Below are positions 25,922-35,561 of a stretch of DNA of 64,000 nt, piece by piece. Position 1 is the first letter of the stretch; each line of letters opens with the position of its first letter. Both the position numbers and the translations under genes were made by a program. The stretch covers positions 806,001 through 870,000 of the forward strand of contig NZ_CP118225.1 of the NCBI RefSeq assembly GCF_028768465.1, in the 5' to 3' direction. The notes beneath the pieces are model-generated. The model saw nothing but the letters and a program-made list of their open reading frames with translations, was not told the DNA's origin and ran no database searches. The stretch is from Rhodopirellula sp. P2. Lineage in GTDB: Bacteria > Planctomycetota > Planctomycetia > Pirellulales > Pirellulaceae.

Positions 25922-26866
25922 ATGCCTCCATCCATGGACGAAAAGATCGAGCCCGTGCTTGCGGTGATCGGGCATCCGGTTGCAGGCAATCCAACCCAGT
26001 TCGCACTCGAAAGTGCGTTCGAGCAAGCCAACGTGGATTGCCGCGTCCTGTCGTTCGACCTCAGTCCACAGCAACTGCCCGTCGCTGTGGACGGCATGCA
26101 CGCCATGAGTTTCCGAGGCGTCTGGATCGACTCCAGTTGTCGCGGTCAGATCTCCGAGGACTCCAACACCGCGAGCAGCCTGGGGATCACCGTGGTGGAT
26201 CCATCGCTGCCCGCCGAAGCGCTGCGAACAACCCCCGAATCCAAACCGGGACAGCCCCCCCCATCGCATTGGCAAGCGATCTCGGTGCGAGAACAGACCT
26301 GGACGCAATTGATTCGAGACCAGCTGGAACTCGGTGGATTTTCGGTTCAGCAAGTGCTCGTGATCAGCTCCGACACCGCCGCTCGCAAAGAACTCTCGCA
26401 GAGACTGGTGGCTGAGAATCAACTCGCCGCGAAGACATCGATGCAAACCGGCCCTTCCGAAAAAGCAATCGCTGCCAAAGAAACGGATCCCGATTGTCCG
26501 CCAGCCCATGATTCCACCGCAGAGACCACACCCGAGCGCGTCGTGATGGTCAGTTCTCCCGAGGAAATCACGACGACCTCGCTGGCGAACGTTTGGTTGG
26601 CCGTGGATGGCCCCGCATCCAAAATCATCGATGCGTTTCGCAGCTCGACGACGCCGCCGGGAACCGTGCTGGTCGACCTGAACGAAAACTGGGACGCCAA
26701 CGACATCAGCGAATGGGAACGCTGCAAAATGGACGCGGGCAGCAACTGCATCACTCGCTGGGACATCCATGCCGCCTGCTTGGCGAAGGTCGTCCCCCTT
26801 TGGCTGGGCACTGAAGTTCGCGTGGACGTGCTTCGCGAAGCCATGGAAGAGTACCTTTCCGTTTGA
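25922..26866 (+). CDS. Degenerate AroE (shikimate dehydrogenase)-like protein
   Basis: 314 residues. The N-terminus LAVIGHPVAGNPTQFALESA matches the opening of shikimate dehydrogenase, and the C-terminal third (VLVDLNENWDAND ... CITRWDIHAACLAKVVPLW) follows the pattern of its last domain. The catalytic parts are missing: the family's S-x-S of the substrate loop is replaced by N-P-T, the NVTxPxK lysine region reads GVWIDSSCRGQ, and no NTD motif is found. The NADP-binding glycine loop is also not evident. Enzyme activity as a shikimate dehydrogenase is therefore unlikely; a regulatory or diverged role is possible. Its stop overlaps the next start by 4 bases, so it leads a three-gene unit. Confidence 0.6.
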   Translation: MPPSMDEKIEPVLAVIGHPVAGNPTQFALESAFEQANVDCRVLSFDLSPQQLPVAVDGMHAMSFRGVWIDSSCRGQISEDSNTASSLGITVVDPSLPAEALRTTPESKPGQPPPSHWQAISVREQTWTQLIRDQLELGGFSVQQVLVISSDTAARKELSQRLVAENQLAAKTSMQTGPSEKAIAAKETDPDCPPAHDSTAETTPERVVMVSSPEEITTTSLANVWLAVDGPASKIIDAFRSSTTPPGTVLVDLNENWDANDISEWERCKMDAGSNCITRWDIHAACLAKVVPLWLGTEVRVDVLREAMEEYLSV

Positions 26867-27639
26867 AGGTTCCGATGGAAAAACAATCGTCCTCTCGCTT
26901 GACCCTGCAAGACACGCAAATCGTGGAAACGATCGCCAAATTGCAACGTCGGATCAGCGAACGATTCCCCGACTCGGGACTGCAGCATTTATGCGGCGAA
27001 CTGCTCGAAGTCGGCCGCAGCGCCTCGCAGCGATCTCAAGAAATCGGTCGACCGATTCGGCGCATTCGCTTCGCCAGTTACCTGTTGCTCGCCGGATTGA
27101 TCGGATCCTTGATCGTTCTGATCTTCTCCATCGCACAACCGGCGACGACAGATTTGTCCAGCGATGACATGAAACTTCCCAACCTGATCGCGATGGCGGA
27201 TTCTTCCAGCCAAGTGATGCTGTTGCTCAGTGCGGGCATCTACTTTCTGATCTCGCTGGAAACGCGATTGAAACGTCGCCGTGCATTGACGGCCATTCAC
27301 GAATTGAGGTCGATGTGTCACATCATCGACATGCATCAACTCACCAAAGACCCCGAACGAGTGCTCTCCAATTTCCGCGGCACGGACAACTCGCCGCGAC
27401 AAAAGATGACGCCTCTGGAATTGAACCGATACCTCGACTACTGCAGCGAGATGCTGTCGTTGACAGGGAAGATTGCGGCGCTCTACGTCAAGAACTTTGA
27501 CGACACCGCCTCCGTCGCAGCGGTCAGTGAAGTCGAACAACTCTCGTCCGGTTTGTCGCGAAAAATCTGGCAGAAGATCATGATCCTCAACCAGTCGATT
27601 GGAATCGCGACGCCGACACGCCACCCCAACCCACAGTGA
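26863..27639 (+). CDS. Membrane protein of unknown function, two helices
   Basis: 258 residues from a TTG that overlaps the previous stop; the ATG at 26875 (MEKQSSS) is an equally good start. Two hydrophobic helices stand out, ASYLLLAGLIGSLIVLIFSI (about 72-91) and VMLLLSAGIYFLISL (about 118-132), separated by a short periplasmic loop. The second is followed by a basic ETRLKRRRA and a helical segment with HELRSMCHIIDMHQLTKDP. The C-terminal half is predicted cytoplasmic and helical. No family recognised. It overlaps or abuts genes on both sides (AroE-like and SMUG1-type), so the three are translated together. Confidence 0.7.
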   Translation: MKVPMEKQSSSRLTLQDTQIVETIAKLQRRISERFPDSGLQHLCGELLEVGRSASQRSQEIGRPIRRIRFASYLLLAGLIGSLIVLIFSIAQPATTDLSSDDMKLPNLIAMADSSSQVMLLLSAGIYFLISLETRLKRRRALTAIHELRSMCHIIDMHQLTKDPERVLSNFRGTDNSPRQKMTPLELNRYLDYCSEMLSLTGKIAALYVKNFDDTASVAAVSEVEQLSSGLSRKIWQKIMILNQSIGIATPTRHPNPQ

Positions 27640-27641
27640 CC

Positions 27642-28448
27642 ATGTCGCCAACCAAATCCCCGAGCCCCAAGCCGATTCAAAAGCGACTGCTCGACGCCGC
27701 GAAAGAACTTTCCGATCAAGTCGACAAGCTCGAATTCGCAGAACCGGTCACGCACGTCTACAACCCGCTGCGATATGCCTGGGGACTTCATCAACAATAC
27801 GTGGGACAAATCGGAGCCAACGCTCACGTGTTGTTCCTTGGCATGAACCCGGGACCGTGGGGCATGGCTCAAACCGGAGTGCCGTTTGGTGAAATCAATG
27901 CGGTCGTTCAGTGGATGGGGCTGGAAGGCGAGGTCGAACGCCCGGCCGACGAACACCCCAAACGTCCCATCGAAGGCTTGCATTGCGGTCGAAGCGAAGT
28001 CAGCGGACGCAGGTTATGGGGACTGGTTTCAGAGAAATACCCTGACCCGGCCGATTTCTTCCAGCAGCACTTCGTCGCGAACTATTGCCCGCTCGTGTTC
28101 ATGGAAGCGGGCGGAAAGAATCGAACGCCCGACAAATTGCCCGCCAACGAAAGAGACTCCTTGCAAGCCATCTGCGACGCGCACTTGGCAAAAGTCATCA
28201 CGGCAGCTCCTTGGACCGATTTGGTCGGAGTCGGGGCGTTCGCTGAAAACTGTCTCAAGCGAGTGGTGAAATCCATCGAAGGATCCAACGACCATCCCAC
28301 TCCGAAAGCATCGGTTCGGCAGAAAAGTGCCAGCCAACCGCCTTTCAACATCCATCGAATCCTGCATCCCAGTCCCGCTTCCCCGGCGGCGAACAAAGAT
28401 TGGGCTGGCAAGGTGACCAGCCAACTGACGGACGCCAAAATTTGGTGA
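27642..28448 (+). CDS. SMUG1-type uracil-DNA glycosylase
   Basis: 268 residues; the ATG two bases after the preceding stop was chosen over a GTG inside it. The active-site block VLFLGMNPGPWGMAQTGVPF (about 64-83) is the SMUG1 signature, with the conserved Asn of GMNPGP. The second signature ILHPSPASPAANKDW (about 239-253) supplies the His of HPSP and the DNA-intercalating segment. Such enzymes remove uracil and oxidised pyrimidines such as 5-hydroxymethyluracil from DNA as the first step of base excision repair. SMUG1 types are much less common in bacteria than Ung. It is coupled to two genes with no obvious DNA-repair link. Confidence 0.88.
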   Translation: MSPTKSPSPKPIQKRLLDAAKELSDQVDKLEFAEPVTHVYNPLRYAWGLHQQYVGQIGANAHVLFLGMNPGPWGMAQTGVPFGEINAVVQWMGLEGEVERPADEHPKRPIEGLHCGRSEVSGRRLWGLVSEKYPDPADFFQQHFVANYCPLVFMEAGGKNRTPDKLPANERDSLQAICDAHLAKVITAAPWTDLVGVGAFAENCLKRVVKSIEGSNDHPTPKASVRQKSASQPPFNIHRILHPSPASPAANKDWAGKVTSQLTDAKIW

Positions 28449-28589
28449 TCCGGAGGCCCCGCGGGTTTGGTTGAGGTTGCAAATTTCACGTGCTCCCCCG
28501 CCAATTGGGTCTGCTAGACTGACGCTGTTCGACCATCGGGGGCGGAAATACCCCCCTCGACGGAAAATGCACTCGCATGGGGCAACGAA

Positions 28590-31508
28590 TTGGTGGATTC
28601 CGTTTCGCAGTATCGCCGTCGCACTCGGCTGACCGCTTACGCCGTCAGTTCCTTGATCGGAATCCTCGTGGTGCTGCTCAATGTTCCCTGGCGGTACACG
28701 CAAATCAGCGAGAGCTGGATGGGCGAACCCTTCACATTGGTGCAACGCGTGCCGGTCTTGGACACAGACCAAATCACTCGGGCGGGTTGGCCTTGGCGAT
28801 ACCAAGTGGTGATCGATGAAGGCATCCAACGAACCTCCACAAAGTCAAAGCCCAGCAACGCTCTGGCCGCAATCGCCATTGCGAATCACACCCCACAGTA
28901 TTGGTCCGGCCGAGCTTTGCTGGGCGACATCCTCTTTGCTTCAGCGCTGATCTATTTCGCGTTTCGACTGTGGTGTTGGCGAGGTGAGCGGATCGCGGTT
29001 TCTGAAACTCCCGAACGGACGCGACGAAAATTCGACATCGCCGTGGCCTCGGGGTGCTTTCTGCTGCCCGCCAGCCTGGTTTTCAGCAGCAACTGGATTG
29101 CCAAGACCCACCTGGCAAAGATTCAATCACTGGAATGCCGTGGTGGTTATCAATTCACTTTTGAAGCCCCCCAATTTCTCGAAAAGAGGATTCCGATCCA
29201 ACTGCACGCGTCCTTTTTGCGACTGCGTACCGTGGAGCTTTACTCGCCCTCTGAAAAGGCTCTGCAAACACTGCTTGGCACACCGACCTTGCGATCGGTG
29301 TTGGTCTTCGATGGGCATTTGAATGAACATTCGCTCGATCCACTTTGCAATGCCATCGAGCTGACCAGTCTGTCGCTGAACCGTTCGCCTGTCTCGGAAA
29401 AGATTTGCGAGGACATTCGAGACTGCAAGCGGCTGATGTACCTCGGAATTGAACAATGCAATCTGGATTCCCAGATGGCAGCGTTGATCAACCAGATGGA
29501 CAAACTGCAGCACGTTGATCTGCGTCGAAACCCGCTGAATCTCGATGCCATCTCCAAACCAAAGTGGTCGTCCACCTGTCGCTCACTGATTCTCAGCCGT
29601 CCGAAGCCGGGCCAACAAGGACACCTGAATCTGTCCCAGTGGCCGAACCTCGAACGCCTGTCCATCCGCGATTCGATCCGAATCTACAACGATGCGACGC
29701 TCCAATTGTCGCTCACGGACATGCCTTCACTGGAAACGATTGAGCTGGATCGCTCACAAAAGCATTCCTTGCACGCACAGAACCTACCGCGATTCCGACA
29801 AATCCTTGAACCGATTGATCTGATGCTGCTGTATGGTCGAGAGGATCAATTGAATGGCCTGACTCGGTTTGAATCCGTCCACCTGGTGAATGTCCCAAAC
29901 TTCCGCCGGTTGGAGTGTCATGCCGCGGATTTGAAAGAGCTTCGGTTGAAGGATGTCGGTCGGCTGAAAGAGATCTATTTGGGCGTGTACCGGTATGACT
30001 CACATGGCCAGATCACGGCCGAGGATTCCATCGTTGCGGGCAACGATGCGTGGCTTCAGCAAATTGCTCAAACGCCATCATTGACCAAAGTCGACCTGGC
30101 TGGCGTTCAATTTCCGCGGGAGTCTTACGAACGACTCGCCTCGCTTTCGTACATGAAGCACCTGCACCTTCAAAAAGCCAACCTCAAGCACACCGATTTG
30201 GACTGGGTGTTTCGCCTGGACCAACTGCAGTCCCTCGCCATCCGTGACTGCCGGATCTCTGCAGAATGGCTTGAGAAATGCCTCGTGCGGCTGCCCAAAC
30301 TCCGAAGTCTCCACGCCGATCTTTCGGACCTGGATGAGCTCACCATCGCCGAGAATCAAAGTCTGACGTCGCTGGATCATTTCGAAGTTTCCAAGCTGAA
30401 TCGCCTGGAGCTTCGAAGTCTTCCGCGACTTCGAGGTTCGATTCAAATCCGTGGCGAGATTGAGAATTTACAATTGATCGACCTGCCGCTACTCGATGAA
30501 CTCTTGATCGAAAGCCCTTGGCCTCGACAGGCAAAGCTGAAAGGGCTCACCAAACTGCGTTACTTCGGCGGTGGAGGCCCCGAACTTGACGACGACGTGA
30601 TCGACCAAGTGCTGAAATTCAAACAGCTTGATCACTTGATGTTGGCCTATCCCAACATCTCGAAGGAACGACTCCAGGCTTTGGGACAGTACCGGTATCT
30701 GACCGGCTTGGAGCTCCCTGGATGTCGCGTGGACGACGAGGTGGCCTCACATTGGTCCAAGCTGCTGCGGTTAAGAGTTGCGAATTTCGACGACACGCAG
30801 GTGTCATCGCGCACCTTTCATTGGCTGCATGCGATTCCGTCGCTTCGCAGGCTCTCCATCGCTCGCGTGCCCATGGACGCCGATGCGAGACGCATTGTCA
30901 GCTCGCTGTACCAGCTGTCTTCCTTGAATCTGAGCGGTGTTAATTTTCCGGCTGAAGATCTCGAACGTCTGCTCACAGACGGCAATCTCGAGGCTCTCGA
31001 CTTGGCTGGTTGCTCCCTCAGCGAGGCACATCTCCAAGTCCTTGCCGATTCCCAGACGCTCCGCCGCGTGGTCTTGAAAGACTGTTTCTTGGACCCCAAA
31101 CAAATCGCAAATCTGCTTCAAATCAACCCCAAACTGACTTTGGACTTGGGTGTTCATGACCAATCCTTCTTCGTCAATTTTGCACCACCCTATCGCACGC
31201 GTTTGATCGGTTGTCGCGTTCGCCGGCAATCCTTTCTGCAACCGAACCGACCTCCAATCACCCTCCCAAGATCGACGAACAGCATCCTGCTGGAAGAATC
31301 GTCCTTCCCAGATGACAGCAGCGATCTTGGCACGCTGAAAAACCAAGACAACACGGTGCACCTCGTGTCGGGCAGTCAGGACTCCGAAGATGCCCCGGAG
31401 CCAAACCATCACATTGTCGTGGACTTGGCTGAGTTTCGAATGCAATCCGAACGAGCGTTTTCAACGGAGCTATTTCGTTCCATCAACGAAAGAGTGGCCA
31501 CCAAGTGA
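28590..31508 (+). CDS. Large membrane-anchored leucine-rich-repeat protein
   Basis: 972 residues from TTG (a GTG follows as codon 2). Three hydrophobic segments lie in the first 175 residues: TAYAVSSLIGILVVLLNV, DILFASALIYFAFRLWCW and ASGCFLLPASLVFSS. From about 205 to 870 there are many irregular leucine-rich repeats, recognisable by LxxLxLxxCxLD-type stretches such as LEALDLAGCSLSEAHLQVL and LQSLAIRDCRISAEWLEK, so this is probably an extracytoplasmic interaction platform. The final 90 residues are not repetitive. Function and partner are unknown. A GGGGG/CCCCC hairpin (28538-28556) lies just upstream and may affect translation start. No clear Shine-Dalgarno precedes the start, and an ATG at 28577 is in another frame. 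Confidence 0.75.
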   Translation: MVDSVSQYRRRTRLTAYAVSSLIGILVVLLNVPWRYTQISESWMGEPFTLVQRVPVLDTDQITRAGWPWRYQVVIDEGIQRTSTKSKPSNALAAIAIANHTPQYWSGRALLGDILFASALIYFAFRLWCWRGERIAVSETPERTRRKFDIAVASGCFLLPASLVFSSNWIAKTHLAKIQSLECRGGYQFTFEAPQFLEKRIPIQLHASFLRLRTVELYSPSEKALQTLLGTPTLRSVLVFDGHLNEHSLDPLCNAIELTSLSLNRSPVSEKICEDIRDCKRLMYLGIEQCNLDSQMAALINQMDKLQHVDLRRNPLNLDAISKPKWSSTCRSLILSRPKPGQQGHLNLSQWPNLERLSIRDSIRIYNDATLQLSLTDMPSLETIELDRSQKHSLHAQNLPRFRQILEPIDLMLLYGREDQLNGLTRFESVHLVNVPNFRRLECHAADLKELRLKDVGRLKEIYLGVYRYDSHGQITAEDSIVAGNDAWLQQIAQTPSLTKVDLAGVQFPRESYERLASLSYMKHLHLQKANLKHTDLDWVFRLDQLQSLAIRDCRISAEWLEKCLVRLPKLRSLHADLSDLDELTIAENQSLTSLDHFEVSKLNRLELRSLPRLRGSIQIRGEIENLQLIDLPLLDELLIESPWPRQAKLKGLTKLRYFGGGGPELDDDVIDQVLKFKQLDHLMLAYPNISKERLQALGQYRYLTGLELPGCRVDDEVASHWSKLLRLRVANFDDTQVSSRTFHWLHAIPSLRRLSIARVPMDADARRIVSSLYQLSSLNLSGVNFPAEDLERLLTDGNLEALDLAGCSLSEAHLQVLADSQTLRRVVLKDCFLDPKQIANLLQINPKLTLDLGVHDQSFFVNFAPPYRTRLIGCRVRRQSFLQPNRPPITLPRSTNSILLEESSFPDDSSDLGTLKNQDNTVHLVSGSQDSEDAPEPNHHIVVDLAEFRMQSERAFSTELFRSINERVATK

Positions 31509-31597
31509 GCGACTGACGGTCAGCCAATCCAATGCTTGCGGGCCAACTGCAAACGCAATGAATGGACGACCACGCAAACGACTTGCGTCACTCCGGG

Positions 31598-32266
31598 TCA
31601 AACCATCGGAGTGGCTTTCTGCTGACGAGAAGCCAACCCACCCAGCACGATTGATCCTCCGACCAGCAACGTGAAACCACCAAGGATCACGATTCCGGTC
31701 GCGGTCAAACGTTCTCGCAACTGCCTATCGGCAATGGCCATTTCAAGGACCTTTTTGTCGTCTGGCTCAATGCGAATCAGGATCGCTTTTTCGTACTTCT
31801 TCTCATCGCCCACTTGGACACTGCCCTCGTAGCGACGCACCACCAATTCATCCCGTATCCAATCAACGTCCAGCGGAATCATCTCGGGCTCGGTTGCCCA
31901 ATCGTGTTGGGAAGACAACGCGTCAACGTAACTCTCAACAGCCCCGCGAGCGTAAACGACGAGCAACTCGTCGGCTTCTTCCATGGAATCACTCGGTCCC
32001 GACGTCACCACCACGCTGTATTCATCTCCATCATTCTTGGACGACTCCTCAATCCATCCGGGGCGGTCGGCGGGATAGATCAAGTGCGACAGCGGCGCGA
32101 CGCTGAGTTCCGCCGCGTCGTCCGTGTCCTGTTCCAGCTCGACTTTGATTTCATCGTCGGCAAAGCAGTGACAGGTGGTCGATAGGTTCCAACCTGGCAG
32201 ACCGCCCAGGAAGAACAGGGCTGCCGCGATCGGCAACCATCGGTATTCAGACGGTTGAGATTGCAT
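31598..32266 (-). CDS. Small exported membrane protein next to a kinase gene
   Basis: 222 residues with an N-terminal hydrophobic segment (LPIAAALFFLGGLPGW) followed by an acidic region, and a second helix near the C-terminus (TATGIVILGGFTLLVGGSIVLGG, about 188-210) followed by basic residues. The middle part (about 45-180) is a small acidic domain, probably outside the cytoplasm. No known family recognised. Its start lies 20 bases inside the end of the upstream Ser/Thr kinase gene, so the two form a coupled unit, and it may be a substrate or partner of that kinase (inference). It converges with the LRR gene, 89 bases apart. Confidence 0.65.
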   Translation of the reverse strand: MQSQPSEYRWLPIAAALFFLGGLPGWNLSTTCHCFADDEIKVELEQDTDDAAELSVAPLSHLIYPADRPGWIEESSKNDGDEYSVVVTSGPSDSMEEADELLVVYARGAVESYVDALSSQHDWATEPEMIPLDVDWIRDELVVRRYEGSVQVGDEKKYEKAILIRIEPDDKKVLEMAIADRQLRERLTATGIVILGGFTLLVGGSIVLGGLASRQQKATPMV

Positions 32267-34307
32267 CGGCTTTCACCCAAGGAGCTGACAATTGAGTCAT
32301 CACGATCACGCCGCCGGCAATCAACATGCCTGCGGGTTGAGGGACGGGAACGATTTGGTGCACAACCCATTCACCCACCACCGCGACGGTGACCGCCCAC
32401 AGGCTCAACCGAACGCGACGCAGGGGATCAACAGGTTTCCACATTCGAAGCAAGGCAAACAGCAACGCGAAGTGCCCCATCATGGCGGCCGCTTTCGGCA
32501 CTCCTGATTCCAAGTAGAACGAAACCGGAAGGACGGTCGCATCAATGTCTCGCCCCAAACCTTCGTCCATCGGGACCATCAAGAAGTGACCGAGCACGAA
32601 CGCGAGCAACCCCAAACAGGCTCCCCAGGACGAGGACACCAGACGGCGGACCAAACCCTCTCCATCGCTGCCTTCCCAGAACTTTCCGATTCCCAACAAT
32701 CCGAATGCACCCAGCCAAATCACCAGAGCCATCCACACGTAAGGTGCCAAGGCCATGGGCGTGAATGGGGTGCTGCGCATCCCGATCACGGAACTGAGCA
32801 ACAACAGGACACCTGCCACAATCATGGAGGTCATTCCCGACGTGGCCCATTCGGCCGACCGTGACAACCGAGTTCGGTCCGACAAACTGGTTCTCAACAA
32901 CGATCGAACTTGAGCTTTTGTCATCGTCGGTTTGACCACTGGGCGAACATTTGCAACGGCATGAGCAGGGGGGCCGTCCTGCCGGACGCCTTGCGAATCG
33001 GATGACGTTGGCGAATAGGACGCGGGATCCGATAGCTGCAACACGACATGACGAATCACGTAATAAGGAACATAGAAAAACCCCACCATCGACAGCACTG
33101 GTAGCAACCAATGCGTGTTGATCAACAAAATCGCGACTGCCGAAACGGCCAACACCAATTTGATGCCGGGAGACGTTTCCAGCGCTCGCCACCACGCTCG
33201 CGCATCTGAAAAACTGTTGCGAACAGCTCGAGCGATCGGTTCTTCCCCCGCCGACGAATTCAAAACCATCGACGCACCGCCCGAGTTTGGCGACGCCAAT
33301 CCGGCGGCAACCACAGGGTCGATGTGTCGGCGTTTCTTCGACGGAAAACGGGAGGAATCGCTGTTGGACGGCTTCGATTCAGAAGCAACCACCTCCGCCA
33401 AAACCGGCGTCGGGTCCGAAGGCATCGAGGCCAACGAAAGCATCTCCGCGACGTCACGTGGACGTTTGCTGGGATCCTTTTGCAAGCATCGATGAACCAC
33501 ATTTCGATACGGGTTGGGCACCCGGGACAAGTCCGGTGAGTCGGTCAAGTGCTTGACGATGATCTCTTGCGGGGTCTCACCATCAAACGGCAGTTCGCCT
33601 GTCAGCATCTCGAACAAGATCACACCGAGTGCATACAAATCGATCTCCTGTCCATACTGTCCCCGGCCGATTTCCGGCGCCATGTAATGGAACGTTCCGA
33701 TGCTCTCCGTGTGCCCACTGCGATGCGACGTGGAAATGAACTTGCTGAGCCCGTAGTCGCCGACTTTGACAATGCCGTTGTCGTCAAACAGGTTGCCCGG
33801 TTTGATATCACGGTGAACCAAACCGGCCGAGTGCAAATGAGCCACACCGGCGGACGCACCGGCAAACCAGTGCCGGACTTGCGATTCAAACAGACCGCTG
33901 GGCAGGACGTTGCGAGAATCGGATTTGGCGGACTTGGCTGCCTCATCCATCACTTCACGCAGGTTGGGGCCCGCGACGTATTCCATCACGACCCAAGCTT
34001 GGTCATCGGCGTCGCGACAAACGTCGTGAAGCGAAACCAAATTCAGATGCTTGAGGTTCAAGCAGTGAGAAACACCTCGCAGCTCCACTTCCAGGTTTCG
34101 CTGGATTCGTTTGAGCGCGACTTCTTTGCCCGCTTGGCTGACCGCGAAATACACCTCACCAAATCCCCCCACGCCGATGCCACGACGAATCGTGTATCGG
34201 TCCAGGACCAGATCGTTGGGGGAGTGGGTGAATTTCATCGGGCGTGATGTTGCCAAAGGATTCGAGTAGTCTGCGGGAAGTTCCATTGTATCGGCCAAAG
34301 CACTCAT
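32247..34307 (-). CDS. Ser/Thr protein kinase with C-terminal multi-span membrane domain
   Basis: About 686 residues from the ATG at 34307, chosen because AAAAGG lies six bases upstream; ATGs further up (34322) are possible. The kinase domain (about 30-290) has the glycine loop GIGVGGFGEVYFA, the lysine in VALKR, the catalytic loop HRDIKPGN, a DYG in place of DFG (VGDYGLSK) and GTFHYMAPE in the activation segment. After a Ser/Pro-rich linker come about seven to eight hydrophobic segments (about 375-680), for example VLAVSAVAILLINTHWLLPV. Membrane-integrated C-terminal domains are unusual, since most bacterial kinases of this type have a single helix and an outer sensor. It overlaps the next gene by 20 bases. 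Confidence 0.88.
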   Translation of the reverse strand: MSALADTMELPADYSNPLATSRPMKFTHSPNDLVLDRYTIRRGIGVGGFGEVYFAVSQAGKEVALKRIQRNLEVELRGVSHCLNLKHLNLVSLHDVCRDADDQAWVVMEYVAGPNLREVMDEAAKSAKSDSRNVLPSGLFESQVRHWFAGASAGVAHLHSAGLVHRDIKPGNLFDDNGIVKVGDYGLSKFISTSHRSGHTESIGTFHYMAPEIGRGQYGQEIDLYALGVILFEMLTGELPFDGETPQEIIVKHLTDSPDLSRVPNPYRNVVHRCLQKDPSKRPRDVAEMLSLASMPSDPTPVLAEVVASESKPSNSDSSRFPSKKRRHIDPVVAAGLASPNSGGASMVLNSSAGEEPIARAVRNSFSDARAWWRALETSPGIKLVLAVSAVAILLINTHWLLPVLSMVGFFYVPYYVIRHVVLQLSDPASYSPTSSDSQGVRQDGPPAHAVANVRPVVKPTMTKAQVRSLLRTSLSDRTRLSRSAEWATSGMTSMIVAGVLLLLSSVIGMRSTPFTPMALAPYVWMALVIWLGAFGLLGIGKFWEGSDGEGLVRRLVSSSWGACLGLLAFVLGHFLMVPMDEGLGRDIDATVLPVSFYLESGVPKAAAMMGHFALLFALLRMWKPVDPLRRVRLSLWAVTVAVVGEWVVHQIVPVPQPAGMLIAGGVIVMTQLSAPWVKADAISTV

Positions 34308-34395
34308 CGCATGCCTTTTCATCAAGACGAGAACGTTCCGTCAGATTCACTCGGACGGTCACACGGGGAGCCCGATGCTCCCCGTGCCAAGCGGA

Positions 34396-35229
34396 TCACA
34401 GTGACGAATCGCTGTTTTCTTCGTCGAATTGAATCGAAACGTAGGCCTGATCGTCGCCACCATCCAGCTTTTGCATGTAGGAGGTGACATCATCGAGCAG
34501 GTTCTCATCCGAAGGCTCGTCCAAGTTGATCTCGCCGAAATACTCGACATCGACCTTCATGGTTTCCTCTTCCACGTCGATTCGCGTGGCAATGTCGTCC
34601 AGCAAGCGTCGCGTGTCCGACAGCGCACTGTCGTCGAGATGCAGTTGCGTGCTGGTCTGAGCCACACGCAGGGCACCTAAGCGAGCCTGCAGGTTCTCCA
34701 CTTCGACTTCCAACTGGCGTTTGGCGTCCAGCATGGCGTCCATTCGCTCCGAAGCAGCGGCCAGCGAAGCTTCGCGAGCGGAGAGCATCTGCCGGATTTT
34801 CTCCGAGGTTTGCTGACGAGTTTGGAATCGTTTGAAGCGATTGCCCAGATCCGATTTGACTTGGGCCGACGTGTAAGTGACTCCCCCGTAGGAATAAATC
34901 GAGCTTTCGTCACGCAAATCGTTGGTCAGCCGTTCGATGTCCGTTTTTGCTTTCGCCAACTTCTCGTCCGTCGTGGACAACTCACGTTGCAATCGCACCA
35001 CTTCAGTTTTTTCCTGAGCGATTCGGCGAGCATTTTGTTGAATCTCGGGTTTCAAATCCACGATCAATTGGCGGGCCCGATTGAGCTCCCATTCCAATGG
35101 AACCGCGTCGCTGGCGGAATTGGTCAGGTAAGACCAACCGCAACGTGCGTAGCTGCCAACCGGCGTGGCAATGGACAAACCAGACAACAAAGTGGCAGCG
35201 GTTCCTGCCAACACTAGTTTTTTGAGCAT
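34396..35229 (-). CDS. Exported coiled-coil protein, unknown function
   Basis: 277 residues from the ATG at 35229, which has AGGAGA six bases upstream and starts a signal peptide (MLKKLVLAGTAATLLSGLS). The open frame extends 72 codons further but that part lacks family features. The mature protein is almost entirely helical with long charged coiled-coil stretches (EIQQNARRIAQEKTEVVRLQ, about 55-130; LAAASERMDAMLDAKRQLEV, about 170-200). A short aromatic insert SSIYSYGGVTYTS near 120-130 is the only non-helical patch. The C-terminus is very acidic. No family recognised. It is 70-odd bases upstream of the Ser/Thr kinase start, in the same direction. Confidence 0.7.
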   Translation of the reverse strand: MLKKLVLAGTAATLLSGLSIATPVGSYARCGWSYLTNSASDAVPLEWELNRARQLIVDLKPEIQQNARRIAQEKTEVVRLQRELSTTDEKLAKAKTDIERLTNDLRDESSIYSYGGVTYTSAQVKSDLGNRFKRFQTRQQTSEKIRQMLSAREASLAAASERMDAMLDAKRQLEVEVENLQARLGALRVAQTSTQLHLDDSALSDTRRLLDDIATRIDVEEETMKVDVEYFGEINLDEPSDENLLDDVTSYMQKLDGGDDQAYVSIQFDEENSDSSL

Positions 35230-35561
35230 CGTTGTTCTCCTGAGAAAACATTTCGTGGGATTTCGGGGCGGAGTCAGTGCCGCATCATCGTGTTCTTCGT
35301 TCCAGGCAGTCGCGTCTTGGCAAACGGGCGCAAAAAAACTGAAAAACCCACTTTCCAGGTGAATTTCGGCGACCTGCAACGGGTCCGGTCCGTAGAAAGG
35401 CTGTGTCTCGAACTCGTGTTTTCTCCTCCTTTCACGTAATTCCAACGTGTTTCAATCCCGTTCAAGGTAGGTTTTCGATAAACCACATTGATTCTTCGGC
35501 CCCGATTTTGCCGAACCTAATCCTGGGTGAAGCCATCTGGAATGGTCCTGGGGAAACAACC
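35230..35561. other. Divergent intergenic region
   Basis: 332 bases between the divergently oriented coiled-coil protein gene and a small plus-strand gene. Open frames upstream of both chosen starts reach into it but show no coding character. It should hold two promoters. No confident -35/-10 pair, operator or RNA structure was seen. Confidence 0.5.
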
